A stretch of DNA of 5,771 nt from Pseudomonadota bacterium (GCA_030671915.1 DAOVHN010000182.1:1-5771), one strand, 5' to 3'. Shown: positions 1 through 5,771, numbered from the stretch's first letter. Numbers and translations: made by a program. The notes: generated from the letters alone by a model not told the origin.

Positions 1-466
1 GCCCGCCCTTCTTGGCGGACGCGATCTCGCGGATCAGCGCCAGGCCGTTCTGGCCGATCGAATGGTTGATCTCGACATCCTGGTCGCAGATTTCACTGGC
101 GCGGGCCCAGGCGGCGCCGGCGCGCTCGCCCGGCGCCAGCGGATCCAGCAGCCCGCGCATGCCCTCCAGCGCCCAGCGCAGATTGACCGCCGTGGGCCGC
201 ATCGCCCCAAGCACTTCCAGCGCGCCGGCCAGATTGGCGTCGGACGGGTCCGCCCGCATGGCCAGCGCCACGCCCCAGGCCGCCGTCGCCCCGATCAGCG
301 GCGCGCCGCGCACCTGCATCACGCGGATGGCATGCGCGGCATCCTCCATGGCCGAGAGCGCAAGGACGCCGAACTCGTAGGGCAGCCGGGTCTGGTCGAT
401 AATCTCCACCCAGCCACCGTCCGCATGCGGCCAGATGCTGCGGTAGTGGGTTCCGTCGATTTTCAT
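1..466 (-). CDS. mtnA: S-methyl-5-thioribose-1-phosphate isomerase, N-terminal part (cut by window edge)
   Basis: MtnA converts the aldose S-methyl-5-thioribose 1-phosphate to the ketose S-methyl-5-thioribulose 1-phosphate in cytoplasmic methionine (methylthioadenosine) salvage; it belongs to the eIF2B-alpha-like family. Only the first 155 codons are visible. The protein opens MKIDGTHYRSIW, typical of proteobacterial MtnA, followed by IIDQTRLPYEF (residues 22-32), the family hallmark VRGAPLIGATAAWG (52-65), RPTAVNLRWALE (90-101) and an IGQNGLALI segment (137-145). The catalytic Cys and Asp lie further on, beyond the window, so activity cannot be judged. Start: the ATG at 466-464 is well fixed, because an in-frame TAA sits at 478-476 and the next in-frame Met is residue 40. 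No clear Shine-Dalgarno precedes it (an AAAACAGCCCC run leads to the ATG), so translation may depend on the upstream SDR gene, which ends 26 bases before. The family call is firm; whether the substrate is methylthioribose or another 5-modified pentose phosphate is open, given the neighbours. Confidence 0.93.
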   Translation of the reverse strand, partial: MKIDGTHYRSIWPHADGGWVEIIDQTRLPYEFGVLALSAMEDAAHAIRVMQVRGAPLIGATAAWGVALAMRADPSDANLAGALEVLGAMRPTAVNLRWALEGMRGLLDPLAPGERAGAAWARASEICDQDVEINHSIGQNGLALIREIASAKKGG

Positions 467-509
467 GGGGCTGTTTTAACGGCGGGGCCCCGCTACGGCA
501 ACGCCGTTA
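467..509 (-). promoter_or_regulatory. Intercistronic inverted repeat spanning the SDR stop and the mtnA start region
   Basis: On the minus-strand transcript, TAACGGCG (509-502, inside the last SDR codons) is perfectly complementary to CGCCGTTA (484-477), leaving a 17-base loop that carries the SDR stop codon. Within that loop GGGGC (491-487) could pair with GCCCC (471-467), which touches the mtnA ATG; the two pairings together have the order of an H-type pseudoknot with an A-rich linker (AAACA). There is no T-tract after it, so it is not an intrinsic terminator. The pairings are seen directly; any effect on mRNA stability or mtnA translation is inference, and an 8-bp inverted repeat can occur by chance in a window this size. 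Confidence 0.3.
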
Positions 510-1227
510 CCCCGCCATCGACGATCATTTCCGTGCCGGTGATCCAGGATGCCTTGTCGGACAGCAGGAACATGACCGCGTTGGCGATATCCTCGGCCTG
601 GCCGACGCGGCCCAGCGGCACCGCCTCGGCGGCGCGCCTGGCAGCTTCGGGGTCGCGGTCCCAGCGTTCCTGCAGCGGCGTCCAGGCCCCGCCGGGCAGG
701 ACGGAATTGGCGCGGATGCCGTCGCCCGCATACTGGATGGCGATGGATTTGGTCAGCGCGATGACGCCGGCCTTCGAGGCCTGGTAGGCGTCCTGTGGCG
801 CCGGATCGCCGCGCAGGCACTGGATCGACGCGATATTGACGATCGCGCCGCCTCGCTCCTGCATCATCGGCACCGCGCATTTCATGGTCATCACCATGGA
901 TTTCAGATTGATGTCCATCACCTTGTCCCAGATATCGAAGTCGATATCGATGGCGCTGACATCCTTGCCGAACCACAGCACGCCGGCACTGTTGACCAGA
1001 TAATCCAGCTTCTTCAACCCGTCGAAAACGCCGCTGACGAAATCCCAGTCCGTCACGTCGCCCTGGTGATAGGTCGCCCGGCCCGGTCCTTCCGGCAACG
1101 CCGGCGGATCCAGAAGATCGATGATATGCACATCGGCGCCGTCCGCCACCAGCATGGTGGCCGTTTGATAGCCCACGCCCCCGGCGGCGCCGGTGAGAAC
1201 AGCGGTTTTTCCGTCGAATTCGCCCAT
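493..1227 (-). CDS. Short-chain dehydrogenase/reductase (SDR), classical type, probably NAD-dependent
   Basis: A cytoplasmic Rossmann-fold oxidoreductase interconverting an alcohol and a ketone; the substrate cannot be read from the sequence. At 244 residues it has the usual length of a classical SDR. Visible motifs: cofactor loop TGAAGGVG (12-19, pattern TGxxxGxG); an acidic D37 at the end of the second strand (IIDLLD), which in this family favours NAD over NADP; NSAG (79-82) in place of the common NNAG; and the catalytic tetrad N107, S134, Y148 and K152 (YQASK). LPGGAWTP (177-184) replaces the usual PG..xT segment, and the C-terminus ends ITGTEMIVDGG (229-239), typical of the family. The ATG at 1227-1225 follows a strong AGGGAGG. 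It lies 143 bases after the dehydrogenase and 26 bases before mtnA, suggesting co-transcription with mtnA. It might act on a sugar, a hydroxyacid or a product of the upstream dehydrogenase; none of these can be preferred. Family certain, function unknown. Confidence 0.93.
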   Translation of the reverse strand: MGEFDGKTAVLTGAAGGVGYQTATMLVADGADVHIIDLLDPPALPEGPGRATYHQGDVTDWDFVSGVFDGLKKLDYLVNSAGVLWFGKDVSAIDIDFDIWDKVMDINLKSMVMTMKCAVPMMQERGGAIVNIASIQCLRGDPAPQDAYQASKAGVIALTKSIAIQYAGDGIRANSVLPGGAWTPLQERWDRDPEAARRAAEAVPLGRVGQAEDIANAVMFLLSDKASWITGTEMIVDGGVTALP

Positions 1228-1234
1228 CCTGTCG

Positions 1235-1241
1235 CCTCCCT
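1235..1241 (-). promoter_or_regulatory. Strong ribosome binding site of the SDR gene
   Basis: The minus strand reads AGGGAGG, then 7 bases (CGACAGG), then the ATG at 1227-1225. This is a near-consensus Shine-Dalgarno at ideal spacing. It fixes the SDR start and fits initiation independent of upstream translation. Confidence 0.8.
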
Positions 1242-1269
1242 GCGATCATTTGACCGCTATTGCAGCAGG

Positions 1270-1283
1270 ATTTACGGGTAAAT
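1270..1283. repeat. 14-bp inverted repeat, operator-like
   Basis: ATTTAC-GG-GTAAAT on the plus strand: two perfect 6-base arms around a 2-base centre, in the A/T-rich part of the gap, 43 bases before the SDR start codon. The shape suits a dimeric regulator, but it matches no specific regulator's consensus that I recognise. Short palindromes of this size also arise by chance. Confidence 0.3.
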
Positions 1284-1300
1284 GGCAAGCAAAGACTGCC

Positions 1301-1312
1301 CGCATCGATGCG
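1301..1312. repeat. 12-bp perfect palindrome CGCATCGATGCG
   Basis: A gapless, perfectly self-complementary 12-mer, 17 bases from the 14-bp inverted repeat in the same intergenic gap. It could be part of an operator. About one such palindrome is expected by chance in a sequence of this length, so only its noncoding position makes it notable. Confidence 0.2.
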
Positions 1313-1370
1313 CGCGGCACCCCCGATCGAGACGATTTTTCGGCTTTTGGCGAGGCGCGGACAGACGCCG

Positions 1371-3815
1371 TCACGCCTTGACGCGTTCCATCCCGGGGTC
1401 GTAGAGCGGGTCCATGGATACATCGCAGGGGACGCGCTCGGTGGCGACTTCCAGCTCGTATTCGCCCGACAGCACATAGTCCCGGTCGACACCCACCTTG
1501 TTGCGGACATAGCCATAACCGATGTTGGTATCCAGGGTGTAGCCCCAGCCGCCGCTGGACAGCCAGCCGACGCGCTCGCCATTGCGGTAGATCGTCTCGC
1601 GGCCCAGCAACACGACATCCCTGTCGGCGACCGTGAAACCCGCCAGCATCTTGGCCACGCCGTTCTCGCGCTGGGCCAGGATCGCCTCGCGGCCGAGGAA
1701 CGGGATGTTGGATTTCAGCTTCACCGCCCAGCCCAACCCGGCCTCGACCGACGTGTAGTCCGGCCCGATATCGGCGCCCCAGGCACGGTAGCCTTTCTCC
1801 AACCGCAGGCTTTCGATCGCACGGTAGCCGGCATTGGCGATGCCATGCGCCGCGCCCGCCTTCATCAACGCGTCATAGACATCGGCCGCGCTTTCCACCG
1901 GGATGTGCAGCTCCCAGCCCAACTCGCCCACATAGGTCACGCGCAGCGCGTTGACCGGCGCGCCTGCAATATGAACCGTCCGGACCGCACCGAACGGGAA
2001 CCCCTCGTTGGAGAAATCGTCGCGACTGACCGCCAACAGGACATCGCGGGCGGACGGTCCCATCAGCGACATCACGGCGTGGGAGGAAGTCACGTCGATC
2101 AGTTGCGCGTCGAGCCCGGCGGGGATATTCGCCTTGATCCAGGCAAAATCATGGGTCGCGAAGCCGGTGCCGGTGACAATATAAAACTCTTCGGGCGTCA
2201 GGCGCGCGACCGTCAGGTCGCATTCGATGCCGCCCCGTTCGTTCAGCATTTGCGTATAGACCAGGCTGCCCGGTGGTTTCGCAATATTGTTGGCGCAGAT
2301 CCAGCCCAGCGCGGCCTCGGCATCCCGGCCCACCATCTTGAACTTGGCGAAGGAGGTCTGGTCGAACAGGCCGACCCGCTCGCGGACGGCCCTGTGTTCC
2401 TCGCCGACATGGGCAAACCAGTTCTGGCGGCCGAAGGAATATTCGTCGCGCGGCTCAACACCGGCCGGCGCGAACCAGTTCGGCCGCTCCCAGCCCAGCT
2501 TCTCGCCGAAGCAGGCGCCCTGTTCGGCAAGCCGCTCGTACAGGGGAGAGCTGCGCAGCGGCCTGCCGCTTTCATGCTCTTCGAAGGGCCAGGCGATGGT
2601 GTAATGCTTGCCGTACATTTCCATCGTGCGCGTGCGCACCCAATCGATATCGCCATGGGGTTGACCGAATCGGCGGATATCCACCGCCCACAGATCGTAG
2701 GGCGGCTGCCCACCGGCGATCCACTCGGCCAGCGCCTTGCCGGCCCCGCCGCCCGCCGCGATGCCGAAGGCGTTGAAACCCGCGCCGACGAAGAAGCCGC
2801 CGCATTCCGGCGCCTCGCCGAGGATGAAGTTGCCGTCGGGGGTGAAGCTTTCCGGCCCATTAATGAGCTGCTTGACCCCGGCGGTCTCCAGCGCCGGCAC
2901 GCGGCCCAGCGCCAGTTCCATCATCGGCTCGAAATGGTCCCAGTTTTCGGCCAGCAGCGAGAAGTGGAACTTTTCGGGGATGCCGTCCTCGGCCCAGGGA
3001 ATGGGGTTCGGCTCGTAGCCGCCCATCACCAGCCCGCCGACCTCTTCCTTGTAATAGGTCAACCGGTCGGGATCGCGCAGGGTCGGCAGGTCGCGCGGCA
3101 CGCCGTCAATCGGCTCGGTCACCAGATACTGGTGCTGCACCGAGACCAGCGGCACCGTCACACCGGCCAACTGTCCGATCTCGTTGGCCCACTGGCCGGC
3201 GCAATTGACCGCCACCTCGCACTCGATGCGGCCCTGGTCGGTCACCACCGCGGCGACGCGGCCACCCCTGACCTCGATGGCGGTGACCTTCGTATCCTCG
3301 ACGATCGTCACGCCCTGTTTGCGCGCGCCCTTGGCCAGCGCCTGGGTGATGTCGGAGGGGTTCGCCTGGCCGTCGGTCGGCAGGAAGGCGGCGCCGACCA
3401 CGTCGTGGACATCCATGATCGGCCAGAGCTTCCTGGCCTCCGCCGGGCTCAACAGTTCCATCTCCAGCCCGAAACTGCGCGCCATCGTCGCCTGGCGCTT
3501 GACCTCGGTCCAGCGTTCTTGGCCGCAGGCCAGCCGCAGGCCGCCATTCATCTTCCAGCCGGTCGCCTGCCCGGTTTCCTTCTCCAGCCGGTCATAGATC
3601 GCCACGGAATGGCCCAGCAGCTGGGTGATGTTGGCGTTGGAGCGCAGCTGGCCAACCAGCCCCGCCGCATGCCAGGTCGATCCGCTGGAAAGCTGGCCCG
3701 CCTCGATAAGAACGGTATCCGTCCAGCCCTCCGCGGCCAGATGATAAGCCGTCGAACAGCCGACGATACCGCCGCCGATAACAACCGCCCTCGCCCGTGT
3801 GGGAAATCCCCCCAT
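1371..3815 (-). CDS. FAD-dependent dehydrogenase with C-terminal GcvT domain (dimethylglycine/sarcosine dehydrogenase type)
   Basis: Members of this family oxidatively remove an N-methyl group from amines such as dimethylglycine or sarcosine, passing the one-carbon unit to tetrahydrofolate. The 814 residues match the usual 800-860. The first half is a DAO-type FAD domain (about 8-370): AVVIGGGIVG with G14, G16 and G19 for the dinucleotide, E38 for ADP-ribose, and SGSTWHAAGL (44-53), whose H49 aligns with the histidine that covalently carries FAD in dimethylglycine dehydrogenases. A short FAO_M-like bridge (about 375-430) leads to a GcvT aminomethyltransferase-like domain (about 432-700), including RGGIECDLTV with D533 at the place of the conserved catalytic Asp, YVGELGWEL near 630 and RLEKGYRAWGADIGPDYTS near 672-690; the last 100 residues form a GcvT C-terminal barrel. 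No signal peptide, so cytoplasmic. Start: the ATG at 3815-3813 has AGGGG 6 bases upstream and lies 9 bases after the kinase stop, so it is probably translationally coupled. The exact substrate is not determined; family members are often over-annotated. Confidence 0.93.
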   Translation of the reverse strand: MGGFPTRARAVVIGGGIVGCSTAYHLAAEGWTDTVLIEAGQLSSGSTWHAAGLVGQLRSNANITQLLGHSVAIYDRLEKETGQATGWKMNGGLRLACGQERWTEVKRQATMARSFGLEMELLSPAEARKLWPIMDVHDVVGAAFLPTDGQANPSDITQALAKGARKQGVTIVEDTKVTAIEVRGGRVAAVVTDQGRIECEVAVNCAGQWANEIGQLAGVTVPLVSVQHQYLVTEPIDGVPRDLPTLRDPDRLTYYKEEVGGLVMGGYEPNPIPWAEDGIPEKFHFSLLAENWDHFEPMMELALGRVPALETAGVKQLINGPESFTPDGNFILGEAPECGGFFVGAGFNAFGIAAGGGAGKALAEWIAGGQPPYDLWAVDIRRFGQPHGDIDWVRTRTMEMYGKHYTIAWPFEEHESGRPLRSSPLYERLAEQGACFGEKLGWERPNWFAPAGVEPRDEYSFGRQNWFAHVGEEHRAVRERVGLFDQTSFAKFKMVGRDAEAALGWICANNIAKPPGSLVYTQMLNERGGIECDLTVARLTPEEFYIVTGTGFATHDFAWIKANIPAGLDAQLIDVTSSHAVMSLMGPSARDVLLAVSRDDFSNEGFPFGAVRTVHIAGAPVNALRVTYVGELGWELHIPVESAADVYDALMKAGAAHGIANAGYRAIESLRLEKGYRAWGADIGPDYTSVEAGLGWAVKLKSNIPFLGREAILAQRENGVAKMLAGFTVADRDVVLLGRETIYRNGERVGWLSSGGWGYTLDTNIGYGYVRNKVGVDRDYVLSGEYELEVATERVPCDVSMDPLYDPGMERVKA

Positions 3816-3821
3816 CAGCCG

Positions 3822-3826
3822 CCCCT
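3822..3826 (-). promoter_or_regulatory. Ribosome binding site of the dehydrogenase, overlapping the kinase stop codon
   Basis: The minus strand reads TAGGGGCGGCTGATG. The kinase TAG (3827-3825) shares its AG with an AGGGG Shine-Dalgarno placed 6 bases before the dehydrogenase ATG. Ribosomes ending the kinase would be positioned to re-initiate. Confidence 0.65.
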
Positions 3827-4703
3827 ATAGTGCCAAATAATATTCATGGGCCCGCTCGAACCTCTCCAGGTTTTCGGCCGTGTAGCCGACGAAATCGAAA
3901 TCCAGGTCCGAGTGGATCTCCTGCACCATGCTCCACATGGTCTCGCGCAGCAGAGACGCACATTTCATCGCGGCATAGCGCCTGCGCATGGCGCTGTCCG
4001 GCGGCTCGCCGAAATAGGCCCGCAGCAGCCAGTCTTCCATATCCGGCGTGAACTCGTTGTTCGACGCCAGGTTCGACAGGTCGAACAGCGGGCTGTTGAA
4101 ACCCGCGTAATCCCAATCGATCAGCCACAGCCGCTTGCCGTCGTCCATCAGGTTCGCCGCCAGCAGATCGTTATGGCCGTAGACCAGATCGACCGGCCCG
4201 ATCCCGGCCTCCAGCGCATCCGTGATTTCCATCAGCCGCGGCAGTTCCGGCACCATGCGGCTGGCGCCGTCGCGCAGCGTCCCCGCATAGTCGCGCAGCA
4301 CATGGAACACCCAGAACACCAGCGACGGCCCGCGCAGATATTTTGGTATGTCGCGATGTACGCGCCGGATCAGGTCGACGATGGCCGTCAGATTCTCCGG
4401 CTTGCGTACGTCTTCCGGCCCGAAGGTCTTGCCCTCTATAAACCGCAGGACCAGCGCCCCCGGTTCGGCGTACACCACCTCCGGCGAAACGCCGGCGGCA
4501 TGGGCGGCGCGGCTGGCCGCCAACTCATTGAAGCGCATCACCTGATGCAGCGGGATGTCGCCGCCGACACGTACGACATACTTTTCGCCCGCGTCTTCCA
4601 CCACGAAATTCACGTTGGTGATGCCGCCCGATAACGGTTGCGGATCGACCTTGCATTTCCAGAAGGACAAACCTTCCACGAACGCCTTCGCCCGGTCGGT
4701 CAT
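3825..4703 (-). CDS. Choline/ethanolamine-kinase-like phosphotransferase (APH fold)
   Basis: A cytoplasmic ATP-dependent small-molecule kinase of the aminoglycoside phosphotransferase/choline kinase superfamily, 292 residues, a normal length for bacterial LicA-like members. The N-lobe has the nucleotide loop LSGGITNVNF (24-33) and YVVRV (42-46), with R45 at the place of the ATP-binding basic residue. The C-lobe has the Brenner-type catalytic loop HNDLLAAN (177-184; D179 catalytic, N184 metal) and IDWDYAG (195-201; D196 metal), followed by FDLSNLASNNEF (207-218), a segment usual in choline and ethanolamine kinases. All key residues are present, so it should be active. Its ATG overlaps the permease stop as ATGA, and it is followed after 9 bases by the dehydrogenase. 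Beside a ProW-type transporter, choline or another amino alcohol is a natural substrate. With mtnA in the same cluster, a sugar such as a 5-modified ribose is also possible, since methylthioribose kinase shares this fold (though it is usually near 400 residues and differs in sequence). Family firm, substrate unknown. Confidence 0.88.
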   Translation of the reverse strand: MTDRAKAFVEGLSFWKCKVDPQPLSGGITNVNFVVEDAGEKYVVRVGGDIPLHQVMRFNELAASRAAHAAGVSPEVVYAEPGALVLRFIEGKTFGPEDVRKPENLTAIVDLIRRVHRDIPKYLRGPSLVFWVFHVLRDYAGTLRDGASRMVPELPRLMEITDALEAGIGPVDLVYGHNDLLAANLMDDGKRLWLIDWDYAGFNSPLFDLSNLASNNEFTPDMEDWLLRAYFGEPPDSAMRRRYAAMKCASLLRETMWSMVQEIHSDLDFDFVGYTAENLERFERAHEYYLAL

Positions 4704-4720
4704 ATCGCTGCCCCTTCCTC
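4700..4720 (-). promoter_or_regulatory. ATGA start-stop overlap with Shine-Dalgarno for the kinase
   Basis: The permease TGA (4702-4700) and the kinase ATG (4703-4701) overlap as ATGA. The last permease codons contain GAGGAAGGGG (4720-4711), a good Shine-Dalgarno ending 7 bases before the ATG. This is a typical arrangement for tight translational coupling and supports the chosen kinase start. Confidence 0.8.
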
Positions 4721-5771
4721 GGCGAGGCCCAGGCGCCGGCGCATATGGCCGCTACCCGCCGCGATCAACCGGTCGGCTATGATGGCGATGAAGGCAACCG
4801 ACAGGCCGGCGATTATGCCGCCGCCGGTGTCCGCCTTGGTCAGCGCGATATAGACTTCCTGACCGAGGTCGCGGGTGCCGACCAACGCAGTAATCACCAG
4901 CATCGACAGGGCCAGCATTATAGTCTGGTTGATACCCAGCATGATCTCCGGCAGGGCCAGCGGCAGCTTGATCCGCCAGAGGAGTTGCCGACGCGTACAG
5001 CCCGCCGCGACGCCGGCCTCGACTAGGTTGGGGTCGATCTGGCGAATGCCGTGGGCGGTGTAACGGATCGCCGGCGCCAGCGCGTAGGCCACCACCGCGA
5101 TCATGGCCGCGAAATCGCCGACCCGGAACAGCATCACCACCGGCATCAGATAGACGAAGCTCGGCAGCGTCTGCAGGGTGTCGATGATGACCCGCACGAC
5201 CTTGCCTGCGCGCTGATTTTGTGCGGCCAGTATGCCGATGGGAATACCGATCAGCGAAGCGATGAGGACGGAGATGCCGCACAGATAAACAGTGATCATC
5301 GCCTTTTCCCACTGGCCGGTCACCGCGACGAAGAGCGAGAACAGGAAGGCCAGCAAGGCAAGCCGCCAGCCCCCGAGGCGCCAGCCGGCAAGCGCCAGCA
5401 GCCCAACCGCCACGACCCAGGGCAGGTCCAGCAGGAATACCTTTACCGGCTTTAGAAGATGCACGAACATCGCCGTTTTCACGGCCTCGATCTCGTCGAA
5501 GAAATTGACGTTGATCCATTTAACCAACTCGCCCCAGAAGGTGCCTGTCGTGACCTCCCACGCTTCCGGGTAGGACTGTACCGCCGGTTCCAGAAACAGG
5601 CCGACGATCGCGGTCAGTGCGATCCAGAGGATGGAAAAGGAAAGCCATGGATGGCGGCGGACCCAGTGTTGCGGCTGTTCGCGATGCACCGGCGGCGACC
5701 GGGTCGCGAAGGCCTGGCTGAGCCGGTCCAGCGCGATAGCCAGCACGACAATGGCGACGCCGGCCTCAACC
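4700..5771 (-). CDS. Glycine betaine/proline-type ABC transporter permease (ProW family), C-terminal part, probably a two-permease fusion
   Basis: Integral inner-membrane subunit of an importer for quaternary amines or related osmolytes (glycine betaine, choline, proline betaine class). 356 complete codons are visible. The GTG at 5746 is only an internal Val: the frame stays open upstream, and its first residues, VEAGVAIVVLAIALDRLSQ, resemble the end of a ProW permease domain. A linker with a membrane span (about 5645-5587) and two more hydrophobic stretches (about 5440-5325) follow. A second, complete permease domain begins near GQWEKAMITVYLCG, continues with DTLQTLPSFVYLMPVVMLF, and holds the EAA loop that contacts the ATPase (4943-5020, EAGVAAGCTRRQLLWRIKLP); it ends with NQTIMLALSMLVITALVG and a final span. 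Such fused double permeases are known in alphaproteobacteria. The ATPase and binding protein are not in the window and would be expected upstream. It overlaps the kinase by 4 bases, so import and phosphorylation are probably coupled in expression. The specific substrate cannot be told from the permease. Confidence 0.92.
   Translation of the reverse strand, partial: VEAGVAIVVLAIALDRLSQAFATRSPPVHREQPQHWVRRHPWLSFSILWIALTAIVGLFLEPAVQSYPEAWEVTTGTFWGELVKWINVNFFDEIEAVKTAMFVHLLKPVKVFLLDLPWVVAVGLLALAGWRLGGWRLALLAFLFSLFVAVTGQWEKAMITVYLCGISVLIASLIGIPIGILAAQNQRAGKVVRVIIDTLQTLPSFVYLMPVVMLFRVGDFAAMIAVVAYALAPAIRYTAHGIRQIDPNLVEAGVAAGCTRRQLLWRIKLPLALPEIMLGINQTIMLALSMLVITALVGTRDLGQEVYIALTKADTGGGIIAGLSVAFIAIIADRLIAAGSGHMRRRLGLAEEGAAI

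Larger units (their letters stand above)
1228..1370 (-). other. 143-base intergenic gap, possible internal promoter or operator region
   Basis: This is the only sizeable noncoding stretch. It separates the permease-kinase-dehydrogenase block from the SDR-mtnA pair. It looks richer in A and T than the flanking genes, notably around 1250-1300 and 1335-1350. It carries two short palindromes, at 1270-1283 and 1301-1312, and the SDR ribosome binding site. I found no convincing sigma-70 promoter: a TTGCCA at 1288-1283 has only poor -10 candidates 17-18 bases further on. I also found no GC hairpin followed by a T-tract, so termination after the dehydrogenase is not supported. The likeliest roles are a weak internal promoter with an operator, or simply a spacer in a longer operon. 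Confidence 0.35.

Noticed and set aside
483..492. CGGGGCCCCG palindrome as a stand-alone regulatory site
   Set aside because: A gapless 10-base G+C palindrome is unremarkable at this base composition. It is noted only as part of the larger inverted repeat.
62..787. 241-codon open frame on the plus strand across mtnA and SDR
   Set aside because: It runs opposite two clear genes and through the gap between them, with no ribosome binding site or recognisable domain.
1300..1370. Possible terminator after the dehydrogenase
   Set aside because: Only weak 4-base stems (CCGA/TCGG) are available and no T-tract follows on the minus strand, so an intrinsic terminator is not supported.
476..1618. 380-codon minus-strand open frame spanning the SDR, the intergenic gap and the dehydrogenase end
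   Set aside because: It is out of frame with both real genes, crosses the intergenic gap, and its translation is Arg-rich without domain motifs.
1260..3830. 856-codon open frame on the plus strand
   Set aside because: It lies antisense to the 814-residue dehydrogenase, whose motifs are unmistakable. Its translation is rich in Arg, His, Gly and Ala with no domain I recognise, as expected of a mirror frame in G+C-rich coding DNA.
3846..4634. 262-codon open frame on the plus strand opposite the kinase
   Set aside because: Antisense shadow of the kinase gene, whose catalytic motifs are all intact; composition is low in complexity and no family is recognisable.

Overview
The window holds five genes, all on the minus strand and packed head to tail, so transcription runs from high to low coordinates. 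Base composition is strongly G+C-rich, with G or C at most third codon positions. Protein styles (a fused ProW-type permease, a GcvT-fused flavin dehydrogenase, the MtnA N-terminus) resemble an alphaproteobacterium, perhaps Rhodospirillales or a related order. That placement is inference from gene style; no rRNA or other marker is present.

Layout in order of transcription: (1) 5771-4700, the C-terminal part of a glycine betaine/proline (ProW)-type ABC permease, whose reading frame stays open past the window edge. (2) 4703-3825, a choline/ethanolamine-kinase-like phosphotransferase, overlapping the permease by 4 bases (ATGA). (3) 3815-1371, an 814-residue FAD-dependent dehydrogenase of the dimethylglycine/sarcosine dehydrogenase type, with a C-terminal GcvT-like folate-binding half, 9 bases after the kinase. 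(4) A 143-base gap (1370-1228), the only sizeable noncoding stretch, with two short palindromes and a strong ribosome binding site. (5) 1227-493, a short-chain dehydrogenase/reductase. (6) 466-1, the first 155 residues of S-methyl-5-thioribose-1-phosphate isomerase (mtnA), cut by the window edge. A small inverted repeat lies in the 26-base gap between (5) and (6).

Family knowledge suggests a catabolic or salvage operon: an importer for a quaternary amine or similar osmolyte, a kinase for a small alcohol or sugar, a THF-linked oxidative N-demethylase, an alcohol/ketone oxidoreductase and an aldose-1-phosphate/ketose-1-phosphate isomerase. The combination is the most interesting point. Uptake and demethylation of methylated amines is familiar, and kinase plus MtnA is the logic of methylthioribose salvage, but I know of no named pathway that joins them. 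The link could be one pathway for an N-methylated (perhaps sugar-bearing) compound, or simply co-expression of one-carbon and methionine-salvage functions.

I saw no mobile element, CRISPR array, tRNA, rRNA or convincing rho-independent terminator. The long plus-strand open frames are antisense shadows of the real genes.
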